DNA from: G965247775 sp965247775
Lineage (GTDB): Bacteria; Chloroflexota; Dehalococcoidia; Bin125
Assembly (NCBI GenBank): GCA_965247775.1
Contig: OZ252031.1
Span: 1,302,001-1,366,000 of the forward strand
Direction of reading: 5' to 3'
DNA: 64,000 bases
The translations under genes and the position numbers were made by a program. Under the pieces are notes generated by a model. That model searched no databases and was not told the origin of the DNA. It worked only from the letters and a program-made list of their open reading frames with translations. Positions within the stretch are counted from its first letter, which is position 1. Each line of letters starts with the position of its first letter. Of the stretch, positions 50,238 to 58,457 are shown in pieces.

Positions 50238-50723
50238 ATGACCGGAAGGACTCCCCCCCGCGACCGGGGCCGCGTTCTCGGGCTCGACCCCGGCGAGCGC
50301 TGGATCGGCGTCGCCGTCTCCGACGACGAACGCCGCCTCGGCCTCCCCCTCGCCACTCTTGATCGCCGTACCCTCGATCGCTCCCGTGAGCCCGCTGCCG
50401 CCGCCGACGAGATCCGCCACCACCTCGGGCTTGAGGGCGCCGCGCTGGTCGTCGTTGGTGTCCCCTACGACCGCGAGGGACGCGAGGACGCGCAGGCCAC
50501 GGCCTTCCGCGGCCTCGGCGAGCACATCGCCGCCGCTTTGGAGTTGCCCGTGCAGCTCCAAAGCGAGCGCCACACCAATCCCGCCCCCCCGAACGTGCCA
50601 GCCGGCGGCCGCCGCCCCGGCGCCGTCAGCACTACCCGCCGCCGCAGGCAACGGCGGCAGGAGCACGCCCTCGCCGCCGCCGCCATCCTCCAGCGCTGGC
50701 TCGACGCCGACGGCGCGCACTGA
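50238..50723 (+). CDS. ruvX: YqgF/RuvX-family protein with altered catalytic residues
   Basis: The 161-residue protein has the RNase H-like fold of YqgF (pre-16S rRNA nuclease): GRVLGLDPGERWIGVAVSDD, then AALVVVGVPYDREGREDAQA. The next motif, normally DER(L/T)T, is SERHT here, and the last Asp of the usual iD-x-x-AA motif is His (QEHALAAAAILQRWL). The middle segment PAPPNVPAGGRRPGAVSTTR is unlike relatives. Two expected acidic ligands are therefore missing, so nuclease activity is doubtful. ATG 50238 follows GTGGAG; a frame extension to 50184 is less likely. The alaS-ruvX-mltG-aroE order is classic. Confidence 0.8.
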   Translation: MTGRTPPRDRGRVLGLDPGERWIGVAVSDDERRLGLPLATLDRRTLDRSREPAAAADEIRHHLGLEGAALVVVGVPYDREGREDAQATAFRGLGEHIAAALELPVQLQSERHTNPAPPNVPAGGRRPGAVSTTRRRRQRRQEHALAAAAILQRWLDADGAH

Positions 50724-50773
50724 CGGGCCCGCCCCGATGGTTCCGTCCTGATGCGACCCCGGCTGCCACCGCC

Positions 50774-51844
50774 GTGATCGCGCGTCCCCTCTGGCTGCTC
50801 AGCCTCACCCTCATGGCCGCCCTCGCGGCGGTAGCCGTGCTCGTCTCGCTGCGCGGGCCCAACGCCGTCCTCCACGACGAACCCCCACCCACCACGGCCC
50901 TCCCCGCCCAAGAGCAGGTCGTCGTCGTCGATGTGCCTCCCGGCGCCACGGCCCAGCAGGTCGGCCAAGCGCTCTTCGCCCAAGGCGTCATCGCCTCCCC
51001 TCGCCAGTTCGAGACCCTGGTCGGTCTCCTCGGCTACGCCGATCGCTTGGCCGCCGGCACCTACGATTTCGAGCCCGGCCTGCTCACCCTGGAAGTCATC
51101 GAGCGCATCCGCAACGGCGTCACCTCGGAACTCGTCGTCACCATCCCGGAAGGCCTGCAACTGCGCGAGATCATCGACCGCGTCGCCCAAGCGACGCCGC
51201 TCACCGCCGCCGCCCTCCTCGCCGCTGCCGCGGACCCCGCTATCGCGGAAGGTGTCCTGGCGGCGTTTCGCCCCGCCGCCGCCTCGCTCGAGGGTTACCT
51301 GTTCCCCAGCACCTACGTCATCTCGCGCTTGGCCACGCCGCGGCAGGTGCTGCAGGCCATGCTGGAGCGCTTCGACGAGCAATTCCCCCTCGCCCTCCGT
51401 GCTGAGATCGCGGGCGCGGAGGCGGATCTCCATGCCATCCTCACCATCGCCTCCATCGTCGAGCGGGAAGCGGCCGTCCCAGCTGAACGGCCCGTCATCG
51501 CCTCGGTATTCTGGAACCGTCTCCGCCTCGCCATGCGGCTGGAGGCCGACCCCACGGTGCAGTACGCGCTGGCGCAGAACAGCGCCAGCCGGACCGTATT
51601 CGGTCACTGGAAATCGCCTCTCACGGAGAAGGATCTGCAGGTGCCGTCGCCGTTCAACACCTACCGCGCCCCGGCCCTTCCGCCCACGCCCATCGCCTCG
51701 CCTGGCCTCGACTCCATCCTCGCCGCTCTGCGCCCGGCGCAGACCGACTTCCTCTTCTTCGTCGCCCGTGGCGACGGCGGCCATCTCTTCGCCGAGACCT
51801 TCGAGGAACACAGCGACAACGTCGATCGCGTGCAGGGCGGCTAG
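50774..51844 (+). CDS. mltG: Endolytic murein transglycosylase MltG
   Basis: The 356-residue protein has one N-terminal membrane helix (LWLLSLTLMAALAAVAVLVS), a LysM-like part (VVVVDVPPGATAQQVGQALF) and a YceG catalytic domain with LEGYLFPSTYVISR and ILTIASIVEREAAVPAERPV, where the Glu of VERE is catalytic. DPTVQYAL, PFNTYRAPALPPTPIASPGL and FFVARGDGGHLFAETFEEH are family motifs. It cuts nascent glycan strands to set their length. GTG 50774 is the start. Confidence 0.95.
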   Translation: MIARPLWLLSLTLMAALAAVAVLVSLRGPNAVLHDEPPPTTALPAQEQVVVVDVPPGATAQQVGQALFAQGVIASPRQFETLVGLLGYADRLAAGTYDFEPGLLTLEVIERIRNGVTSELVVTIPEGLQLREIIDRVAQATPLTAAALLAAAADPAIAEGVLAAFRPAAASLEGYLFPSTYVISRLATPRQVLQAMLERFDEQFPLALRAEIAGAEADLHAILTIASIVEREAAVPAERPVIASVFWNRLRLAMRLEADPTVQYALAQNSASRTVFGHWKSPLTEKDLQVPSPFNTYRAPALPPTPIASPGLDSILAALRPAQTDFLFFVARGDGGHLFAETFEEHSDNVDRVQGG

Positions 51845-51848
51845 GCAC

Positions 51849-52733
51849 ATGACCAGTCGCGTCGGCCTCATCGGACATCCCCTCGCCCACAGCATCTCCC
51901 CCCAGTTCCAGCAAGCCGCCTTCGACGCCGTCGGCATCGACGCCCGCTACGAGGCCTGGGACATCCTTCCGGGCCAGCTGCCGGATTTGGTGCAGAGCCT
52001 GCGCGCCCCTGATGCGCTCGGCGCCAACGTCACCATCCCCTACAAGGAGGCGGCCACCCGCTACGTCGACCGCCTCCACCAGACCGCCCGCTTCGTCGGC
52101 GCGATCAACACGATCGTCAACGCTGGCGGCCACTTGGAGGGCTACAACACCGACGTCGCCGGCTTCCAGGCCGCCCTTGCCGACGCCGGCTACGACCCCA
52201 AACGCGCCCGCGTCGTCCTCTGGGGCGCGGGCGGGGCCGCCCGCGCCGTCGCCTGGGCCCTGATCTGGCGCGGCGTCTCCGAGATCACCATCGTCAATCG
52301 CACCCCCGTCCGCGCCGGCCGCCTCCGCCACGACATCGCCTCCGCGGAAACCGGCGGAGCGGCCGAGGGCGTCCGCCTGGGCGCCTGCGCCCCCGGTGAC
52401 GCGGAAGCTCTGGCCGCCCTCCGGCACTGCGATCTCGTCGTCCAGTGCACTCCCTTGGGCATGGCGGGAAGCCCCCAGGCGCAGGCGCTACCCTTCCCGC
52501 TGGAGGCCCTGCGCGCCGGCGCCTGGGTCGTGGACCTGGTTGCCAACCCACTGTGGACTCCGCTCCTGCGCGCCGCAGCGGCAGCCCGCCACCCCACCCT
52601 CGGCGGGCTGGCCATGCTCGTGCAGCAGGGCGCCGCCTCCTTCGAACTCTGGACGCGCCGCGCCCCCCCTCGCGCGGCGATGGCGGCCGCGGCCCAGGAA
52701 GCGATGGCCCGGCGGAAGGACGGTGATCCATGA
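51849..52733 (+). CDS. aroE: Shikimate dehydrogenase
   Basis: The 294-residue enzyme reduces 3-dehydroshikimate with NADPH. VGLIGHPLAHSISPQFQQAA holds the shikimate-binding serines, GANVTIPYKEAATRYVDRLH the catalytic Lys, and FVGAINTIVNAGGHLEGYNT then D the Asn/Asp pair. VVLWGAGGAARAVAWALIWR is the nucleotide-binding loop and VNRTPVRAGRL the NADPH phosphate site. HPTLGGLAMLVQQGAASFEL ends the fold. ATG 51849 is four bases after the mltG stop. Confidence 0.95.
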   Translation: MTSRVGLIGHPLAHSISPQFQQAAFDAVGIDARYEAWDILPGQLPDLVQSLRAPDALGANVTIPYKEAATRYVDRLHQTARFVGAINTIVNAGGHLEGYNTDVAGFQAALADAGYDPKRARVVLWGAGGAARAVAWALIWRGVSEITIVNRTPVRAGRLRHDIASAETGGAAEGVRLGACAPGDAEALAALRHCDLVVQCTPLGMAGSPQAQALPFPLEALRAGAWVVDLVANPLWTPLLRAAAAARHPTLGGLAMLVQQGAASFELWTRRAPPRAAMAAAAQEAMARRKDGDP

Positions 52734-52749
52734 GCGACGGTCCACTGCC

Positions 52750-53433
52750 GTGAACGAGGGCGTGGCGATCACGTTCGCCGTCATCTTCGTGATCGTCGGC
52801 CTCATCGGCCTCGTCCTCTTCAAGGAGATGCGCACGCATCGCTACTGGCGCGGCCTGGTGGAAGCCAACGACCTCGACGCCATCGGCGGCATCCTCCAAA
52901 GTGAGATCGATCACTGGCGCAGCATGCGTCCCCCCAAAGGTGTCGGCTCCGCCGTCTGGGCCGGCGTGCAGGGCATGGAACTCCTCGCCGCCGACGCCAC
53001 CCACCTGCAAATCTCGACCAGCGCCGAGCCCGAAGTCCGCGTCATCGCCGGGCGCAGTCAGCAGGTCTCCACCGCCCTCGACACCGCCTTCGCCACTGCC
53101 GTCCGCATCGCCGAGCTGCTCTTCTACGAGGTCCCGGACTACCTCCCCAGCGTCGTCCGCATCGACGTGTACACCACCTTCCGCGACGAAACCCAGGCCC
53201 TCCCCCGCCCCATCCTCTCGCTCAGCGCCGACCGCGCCGACGCCGGTGGCATCGACTGGGACGGCAACCCCCGCGACATCGCCCTGGAGTTCGACGCCTT
53301 CTTCGAGACCGCACCCGGTGGCGAGCCCCGCCCCATCACCCTGCCCCCCATGGTCCCGGCCCTCGCCGCCACCCTGCCGGACGAGCCAGACGCCCCTGCG
53401 GACGGCGCCCTGCGCGCGCTCGATCGCCGCTGA
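52750..53433 (+). CDS. Membrane-anchored hypothetical protein
   Basis: The 227-residue protein has an N-terminal membrane helix (VAITFAVIFVIVGLIGLVLF) and a soluble domain with YWRGLVEANDLDAIGGILQS, GVGSAVWAGVQGMELLAADA and STALDTAFATAVRIAELLFY. The pattern of alternating strands and helices is regular, but no family is recognised. It lies between aroE and aroC, with a 16-base gap after aroE, and is probably co-transcribed. GTG 52750 is the likely start, although its ribosome binding site is weak. Confidence 0.7.
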   Translation: MNEGVAITFAVIFVIVGLIGLVLFKEMRTHRYWRGLVEANDLDAIGGILQSEIDHWRSMRPPKGVGSAVWAGVQGMELLAADATHLQISTSAEPEVRVIAGRSQQVSTALDTAFATAVRIAELLFYEVPDYLPSVVRIDVYTTFRDETQALPRPILSLSADRADAGGIDWDGNPRDIALEFDAFFETAPGGEPRPITLPPMVPALAATLPDEPDAPADGALRALDRR

Positions 53434-53476
53434 GCGAGTGCGCCCGCGCACGCTGCACCGGGGGCCCGCTCTGGGC

Positions 53477-53489
53477 TAGGGTCGGAGCA
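53477..53489 (+). promoter_or_regulatory. -10 box upstream of aroC
   Basis: TAGGGT at 53477-53482 is six bases from ATG 53489, the leaderless spacing. The intervening bases contain GGAG, so the same stretch could instead be a ribosome binding site on a longer mRNA. Confidence 0.3.
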
Positions 53490-54700
53490 TGACGAGGCTG
53501 CGCTGGCTCACGGCGGGAGAATCGCACGGTCCCGGCCTCACCGTGATCATCGAGGGCATGCCGGCCGGCCTATCCCTGGACGAGGACTACATCCGCGCCC
53601 AGCTCGCCCGCCGCCAGAAGGGCCACGGCCGCGGCGGCCGCATGAAGATTGAGACCGACCGTGCCCACTTCCGGGGCGGCCTCCGCCTCGGCCGCACCTT
53701 GGGAAGCCCCATCGCCCTCTGGGTCGAAAACCGCGACCACTCCACCGGCATGGGCCCCGACGGCAGACCTTGGCTCGAAACCATGTCGCCCCTGCCCAAC
53801 GACTCCCCCCCGCCGGAGCCCGTCACCCGCGTCCGCCCCGGCCACGCCGACCTCGCCGCCTCCATCAAGTACGGGTACGCCGACGTGCGCAACTCCCTGG
53901 AGCGTGCCAGCGCCCGCGAGAGCGCCGCCCGCGTCGCCGCCGGCGCGGTCGCCCGCCGCCTAGTGGAGGAGTTCGGCGGCGCCTTCGCCAGCCACGTCGT
54001 GCGCATCGGCGAGGTCACGGCCGAGCCCGAGGGCGATCTCGACTGGGCCGCCGTCGAGGCCTCCCCCGTGCGCTGCGCCGACCCCACCGCCGCGGCGGCC
54101 ATGGTCGACGCCATCGATGCCGCCAAGGCCGACGGCGACACGCTCGGCGGCGTCGTCGAGGCGCGCGTCACGGGCCTGCCCTTCGGCCTCGGCTCCCACG
54201 TACACTGGGAGCGCAAGCTGGATGGGCGCATCGCCCAGGCGCTCATGAGCATGAATGCCTTCAAGGGCATCGAGATTGGCGACGGCTTCCGCGGCGCCAC
54301 CCGCCGTGGCTCCGGCGTCCACGACGTCGTTCTTCCCCAGGCGCAGTGGCTGGATCGGCCCTGGCAGCGCGCCAGCAACCACGCCGGCGGCATCGAGGGC
54401 GGCGCCACCAACGGCGAGGACCTCCTCGTCCGCATTGCCGTCAAGCCCATCGCCACCCTCGCCCACCCCCTCCCTTCCGCCGACCTCGTCCGCGGCGAGC
54501 GCGTGGAGGCTCACTACGAGCGCTCCGACGTCTGCGTCGTCCCCGCCGCCGGGGTCATCGTGGAGGCGCTGCTCGCCCTCGTCTTGGCCGACGCGATCCT
54601 GGAGAAGTACGGCGGCGACAGCGTCCAGGAGACGCGCCGCAATCTGGCCGGCTTTCAGGAGCAGCTCGGGCCGCTCGCCTCCCGCCCGCCCGGCGGCTGA
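53489..54700 (+). CDS. aroC: Chorismate synthase
   Basis: The 403-residue enzyme uses reduced FMN to form chorismate from EPSP. LRWLTAGESHGPGLTVIIEG is the first signature, RMKIETDRAHFRGGLRLGRT and GHADLAASIKYGYADVRNSL follow, with RASARESAARVAAGAVARRL and the last signature NHAGGIEGGATNGEDLLVRI. The long form (over 390 residues) is that of Gram-positive bacteria and Chloroflexota. Confidence 0.96.
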   Translation: MTRLRWLTAGESHGPGLTVIIEGMPAGLSLDEDYIRAQLARRQKGHGRGGRMKIETDRAHFRGGLRLGRTLGSPIALWVENRDHSTGMGPDGRPWLETMSPLPNDSPPPEPVTRVRPGHADLAASIKYGYADVRNSLERASARESAARVAAGAVARRLVEEFGGAFASHVVRIGEVTAEPEGDLDWAAVEASPVRCADPTAAAAMVDAIDAAKADGDTLGGVVEARVTGLPFGLGSHVHWERKLDGRIAQALMSMNAFKGIEIGDGFRGATRRGSGVHDVVLPQAQWLDRPWQRASNHAGGIEGGATNGEDLLVRIAVKPIATLAHPLPSADLVRGERVEAHYERSDVCVVPAAGVIVEALLALVLADAILEKYGGDSVQETRRNLAGFQEQLGPLASRPPGG

Positions 54701-54704
54701 CCCC

Positions 54705-56456
54705 ATGCCCGCGACGACCCTCGACCAACCCAGCCTGCGACGCATCGTCCTCATCGGCTTCAGCGCTACCGGCAAGTCTGCCGTGGCCCAGGCCCTCGCC
54801 GCGCGCCTCGGCTGGCACGCCCTCGACACCGACGACCTGATCGAGCACACCACTGGCCGCGCCGTGCCCGACATCTTCGCCCAGGACGGCGAGGCCGCCT
54901 TCCGCGCCCTGGAGCGCCGCGCCGCGGCCGATGCCGCCGCCCACGAGCACGCGGTGGTCGCCACCGGTGGCGGCCTCTGGCTCGATCCCGACAACCGCCG
55001 CCTCCTCGCCGACGGGGGCTTCGTGGTCGCCCTGGAGGCCCGCTGGGACACCATCCTCGCCCGCCACTCGACGGCCGAGAGCGCCCGCCCCGACGCCCGC
55101 CCCCTCCTCGCCGGCGCCGACCCCCTCACCCAGGTTCGAGCCCTCAAGGCCGCCCGCCAGCCCTTCTACGCCCTCGCCGACGCCACCCTCCACACCGACA
55201 CCACCCCCATCGACCAGGTCGTGGAGCAGATCCTGACCGCCGCCCGGCGCGATGGCCCCGGCGCTCTCGCCTCCCAGGCCCGCGCACACGCCCTGGTCGA
55301 GGGCCCCGGCGTCCCGTCCACCGCACCGCCCGACTTCGGCGACCACGTCGCGGCCGTCGTCCGCACCCTCGCCGGCCCCTACCCCCTCTACTGCGCCTGG
55401 GGCCTGCTCGACCGCCTCCCGGCGATCCTGCAGCGCACCGCCGGCCCCGGGCGCACCTTCCTCGTCTCCGACGAGGCCGTGCAAGCGATCTATGGCGAGC
55501 CCGTTCTGGCGACGCTCCGCGCCGCCGGCCACTCCGTCGAGTCCACCACCATCCCTCCCGGCGAGACCAGCAAGAGCCTCGTCCACCTCGAACGCCTCTA
55601 CGACTGGCTCGCCGCCGCCCGCGCCGAGCGCAGCGATGTCGTCCTCGCCCTCGGCGGCGGCGTCGTCACCGACCTCGCCGGCGCCGCCGCCGCCACGTAC
55701 GTCCGCGGCATGCCCCTCGTCCACGCCCCCACCACCCTCCTCGGCATGGTCGACGCCGCCATCGGCGGCAAGGTCGCCGTCGACCTGCCCGCCGGCAAGA
55801 ATCTCGTCGGTGCCTTCTACCAGCCCCGCGCCGTCGTCGCCGACATCGCCACCCTCGCCTCGCTGCCCCCCCGCGAATTGCGTGCCGGCTTCGGCGAGGT
55901 GATCAAGCACGCCCTCATCCGCGACCCGGCCATGCTCGATGAACTCGAGCGCGACGCCGATCTCCTCCTCGCCCTCGCCTCCCCGGGGGCCCGCGAGCGC
56001 GCCGTCTCCCTCATCGGCCGCAACATGGCCCTCAAGGCCGCCGTCGTCTCCGCCGACGAGCGCGAGTCCGACCTCCGCACCACGCTCAACTACGGCCACA
56101 CCATCGCCCACGCCATTGAGGCCGTCACCGCCTACGGCCGCTACCTCCATGGCGAGGCCGTGGCCATCGGCCTCGTCGGCGCCGCCGAGATCGGCGCCCG
56201 CATGGGCCTCGTGGATAGGGCGATCGTGGAACGCCATCGCCGGCTCTTACAGCGCTTCGGTTTGCCCCTCGCCGTCCCCCAGCAGGAGGCCCTGGACCCT
56301 GGCCGCGTGCTTGCAGCTATGCGAAGCGATAAAAAGGTCGCGGCCGGCCGCCAGCGCTGGGTCCTGCTCGACGGCATTGGCAACCCCGTCTTGCGCGACG
56401 ACGTACCCGACGCGCTCGTCCAGGAGGTGGTCAGTGCGCTGGTGGCCCCGTCGTAA
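54705..56456 (+). CDS. aroKB: Fused shikimate kinase-3-dehydroquinate synthase
   Basis: The 583-residue protein joins two shikimate enzymes. Residues 1-175 are shikimate kinase: Walker A GFSATGKSAVAQALAARLGW, shikimate-binding DTDDLIEHTTGRAVPDIFAQ, and VVATGGGLWLDPDNRR. Residues 205-580 are AroB: TIPPGETSKSLVHLERLYDW, ALGGGVVTDLAGAAAATYVR, TTLLGMVDAAIGGKVAVDLP, FGEVIKHALI with zinc and active-site residues, and LRTTLNYGHTIAHAIE then LHGEAVAIGL. The kinase catalyses a later step than the synthase, so channelling is not obvious. ATG 54705 follows aroC by four bases. Confidence 0.95.
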   Translation: MPATTLDQPSLRRIVLIGFSATGKSAVAQALAARLGWHALDTDDLIEHTTGRAVPDIFAQDGEAAFRALERRAAADAAAHEHAVVATGGGLWLDPDNRRLLADGGFVVALEARWDTILARHSTAESARPDARPLLAGADPLTQVRALKAARQPFYALADATLHTDTTPIDQVVEQILTAARRDGPGALASQARAHALVEGPGVPSTAPPDFGDHVAAVVRTLAGPYPLYCAWGLLDRLPAILQRTAGPGRTFLVSDEAVQAIYGEPVLATLRAAGHSVESTTIPPGETSKSLVHLERLYDWLAAARAERSDVVLALGGGVVTDLAGAAAATYVRGMPLVHAPTTLLGMVDAAIGGKVAVDLPAGKNLVGAFYQPRAVVADIATLASLPPRELRAGFGEVIKHALIRDPAMLDELERDADLLLALASPGARERAVSLIGRNMALKAAVVSADERESDLRTTLNYGHTIAHAIEAVTAYGRYLHGEAVAIGLVGAAEIGARMGLVDRAIVERHRRLLQRFGLPLAVPQQEALDPGRVLAAMRSDKKVAAGRQRWVLLDGIGNPVLRDDVPDALVQEVVSALVAPS

Positions 56457-57260
56457 GCGCCTCCTCCCCGCAGCGCAGCCCGCCTGCCGCGGGCCCCGCT
56501 GCCGGCCCTGCCCCTCGAGCGGCTGACGGCGCAGGTCCACGGCTCCGTCCGGGGCGTCGGCTACCGCAACTTCTGCAACCGCCTCGCCCACGACATCAGC
56601 CGCGGCTAACCCCACCCCCTCTGCGGCTACGCCCGCAGCCTGCCCAACGGCGCCACCGTCGAGGTCATCGCCGAGGGCCCGCGCGACCTTCTCGAGCGCC
56701 TCCTGGAGGCGCTTAGGGAGGGCCCCGGCATGGCCCGCGTCACCCACATCGACGCCTCCTGGGGCGCCGCCACCTGCGAGTTCGACGGCTTCACCACCCG
56801 CGACTGAGCGCCCCCGGCCCACCTCCTCCCCAAAACTCCTCCCCAGCGACCGCAGATACCCGTCGATCGACCGCGTCTGCCCGATCACGTAGCGGCTGAT
56901 TATCCGCAGCAGCGGGTTCCCCACCCAACCCGACTCCATCACCGTCACCCGGCAGCCCGCCCCCTCCTCTCGCAGCACGATCTCCCAGTCCCCACCCCAC
57001 GCCCCCGGCTCCGCGATCCGGCGCACCAGCCGCGAGGGCCGCTCCAGTGCCATCGTCTCCAGCGCCAGGTTCCCCTCGCGCCACACCTCGTGCCCGTCGC
57101 GGTCCGGCAGCCGCTCCACCCGCTCGACATCGCGCCGCCACGACGCCAACCCGCCGAAATCGACGATCCGATCCCACACCGCCTCGCGCGGCTGCGCGAT
57201 CACCACCGCTCGCGAAACCCTGTGCTCCCGGGGTGGGAAGATCCGAGGCATCTGCACCAT
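56247..57260 (-). CDS. SRPBCC-family protein with run-through frame
   Basis: Residues 1-146 form an SRPBCC (polyketide cyclase/START-like) domain: HRVSRAVVIAQPREAVWDRI, VDFGGLASWRRDVERVERLP, WEIVLREEGAGCRVTVMESG and SRYVIGQTRSIDGYLRSLGR. Such domains bind hydrophobic ligands. The domain is complete at about 56823, but no stop follows; the frame stays open for another 190 residues of Gly/Ala-rich sequence antisense to the acylphosphatase remnant and the 3' end of aroKB. The true gene probably ended near 56810 and lost its stop. ATG 57260 or 57251 is the start. Confidence 0.65.
   Translation of the reverse strand: MVQMPRIFPPREHRVSRAVVIAQPREAVWDRIVDFGGLASWRRDVERVERLPDRDGHEVWREGNLALETMALERPSRLVRRIAEPGAWGGDWEIVLREEGAGCRVTVMESGWVGNPLLRIISRYVIGQTRSIDGYLRSLGRSFGEEVGRGRSVAGGEAVELAGGGAPGGVDVGDAGHAGALPKRLQEALEKVARALGDDLDGGAVGQAAGVAAEGVGLAAADVVGEAVAEVAVADAPDGAVDLRRQPLEGQGRQRGPRQAGCAAGRRRLRRGHQRTDHLLDERVGYVVAQDGVANAVEQDPALAAGRDLFIASHSCKHAARVQGLLLGDGEGQTEAL
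56508..56807 (+). pseudogene. Acylphosphatase remnant with in-frame TAA
   Basis: In one frame the sequence reads ERLTAQVHGSVRGVGYRNFC, the acylphosphatase active-site pattern (VxGxVQGVGFR-like), then a TAA at 56607-56609. It continues in the same frame with GYARSLPNGATVEVIAEGPR, LLERLLEALREGPGMARVTH and a normal stop at 56805-56807. Only the stop codon (and perhaps a few residues around it) breaks the gene. No ATG or GTG start is placed before it. It follows aroKB by about 50 bases. Confidence 0.75.
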
Positions 57261-57371
57261 TGCCCGACCCGCGCGCTTGACGTCGCCGTTGCGCGCGAAG
57301 CCTAGAGATCCGCCACGGCGCCCGCCAAGGCGGCCACGACCACCGCCGCTGCGGCTACCCCACGACCGCGA

Positions 57372-57413
57372 TACCCTGTCCGCCCCGACGGGCAGCGAAA
57401 GGCGCCCCCAGGA
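57372..57413 (+). promoter_or_regulatory. -10 box and ribosome binding site of the J-domain fusion gene
   Basis: TACCCT at 57372-57377 is a -10 candidate and AGGA at 57410-57413 precedes ATG 57419 by five bases, so this gene has a conventional leader. Confidence 0.4.
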
Positions 57414-57418
57414 ACACC

Positions 57419-58177
57419 ATGGCCCTTCCCCGTGACCTCAGCGAAGCCGCCGCCCTCCTCGGCCTCCCCCCCGACGCCCCCCACGACCTCGTCGGCGATC
57501 GCTACCGCCAGCTCGCCCACATCTACCACCCCGACCGCAACCCCCACGCTCCCCACGCCGACGCCCGCATGCAAGAACTCAACGTCGCCCGTGAGTTGCT
57601 GCTGCTCCAGCGCGACTCCGCCCTCGTTGCTCCGGAGACGCGGGACGCCGGCTCGCATCCGTCGTCCCCCGCCGATCGCCCCCTCGCCGCCGCCATGCAC
57701 GAGATGCCCTACGGCGTCTACTTCATCGGCTCCGTCCGCGACAGCGAGCCCAGCGCCATGATCGCCGACTGGGTCATGCAGGTCTCCTTCCGCCCCCGCC
57801 TCCTCGCCATCGCCTTCGAGCGCGACTCCTACAGCCTCGCCAGCATCACCCGCAACCACGCTCTCACCGTCAGCCTGCTCTCCCAGGACTGTTTCCACAT
57901 CGCCGGCCGCTTCCTCCAGCCCCGAGACCCCACCAAGATCGGCGGCCGCTCTCGTCGTGACCAGCTCCACGACAAGCTCCACGGCGCCGCCTACTGGACC
58001 ACCGACCGCGGCTGCCCTGTCCTCGACGACGCCCTCACCTGGCTCGACTGTGAAGCCCAGCAGTTCCTCCCCGCCGGCGACCACGTCCTGGCCATCGCCC
58101 GCGTCCTTCAGGGTGGCACGCAGGCCCAGGGCGAGCCCCTCACCTCGCTCAACACCGGCTGGACCTACAGCGGCTAG
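57419..58177 (+). CDS. J-domain fused to flavin-reductase-like domain
   Basis: Residues 1-65 are a J-domain (SEAAALLGLPPDAPHDLVGD, RYRQLAHIYHPDRNPHAPHA) with the HPD tripeptide needed to stimulate Hsp70. Residues about 90-250 resemble the FMN-binding split-barrel of flavin reductases: MPYGVYFIGSVRDSEPSAMI, ADWVMQVSFRPRLLAIAFER, SLASITRNHALTVSLLSQDC and TWLDCEAQQFLPAGDHVLAI. The usual T-A-N-(A/S)xS FMN-site string is replaced by IADWVMQVSFRP, a close variant. I know of no standard protein with this pairing. It might target an Hsp70 to a flavoprotein or be a redox-controlled co-chaperone; both are inference. Confidence 0.8.
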   Translation: MALPRDLSEAAALLGLPPDAPHDLVGDRYRQLAHIYHPDRNPHAPHADARMQELNVARELLLLQRDSALVAPETRDAGSHPSSPADRPLAAAMHEMPYGVYFIGSVRDSEPSAMIADWVMQVSFRPRLLAIAFERDSYSLASITRNHALTVSLLSQDCFHIAGRFLQPRDPTKIGGRSRRDQLHDKLHGAAYWTTDRGCPVLDDALTWLDCEAQQFLPAGDHVLAIARVLQGGTQAQGEPLTSLNTGWTYSG

Positions 58178-58220
58178 CGACTCCCGCCCCTCGCTCGCCC
58201 CGCGCGGGGTCGCCGCTCCC

Positions 58221-58424
58221 TTAGCTGGCAGCAATCGCCGCGTCGACCGCGTCCTCCACCGCCGTCGTCGCATCCTGCACCACCGGCAGCAGCACCATCA
58301 CCAGCGGCGCAACAATCACCGCCGACCCCAGCGCGTAGGCCAGCAGCGACAGCCCCTCCTCGTCCTCCCGCAAGCGCCGCGCCTGCACACGGCTCAGCGC
58401 CCCTAGCAGCAGGTTCGACACCAT
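58221..58424 (-). CDS. Flp/TadE-like pilin-type small membrane protein
   Basis: The 67-residue protein has a basic start (LSRVQARRLRED), a junction EDEEGLSLLAYALG like the Flp pilin processing region (G before a hydrophobic helix with Glu or Leu at +5 and Tyr at +7 or so), and a helix AVIVAPLVMVLLPVV. Flp pilins have Glu at +5; here it is Leu, so processing is uncertain. ATG 58424 has AAGGAGA upstream. No tad assembly genes are in the window. Confidence 0.55.
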   Translation of the reverse strand: MVSNLLLGALSRVQARRLREDEEGLSLLAYALGSAVIVAPLVMVLLPVVQDATTAVEDAVDAAIAAS

Positions 58425-58457
58425 CACGCGTCTCCTTCATCGGCCGCACGACCCGGC

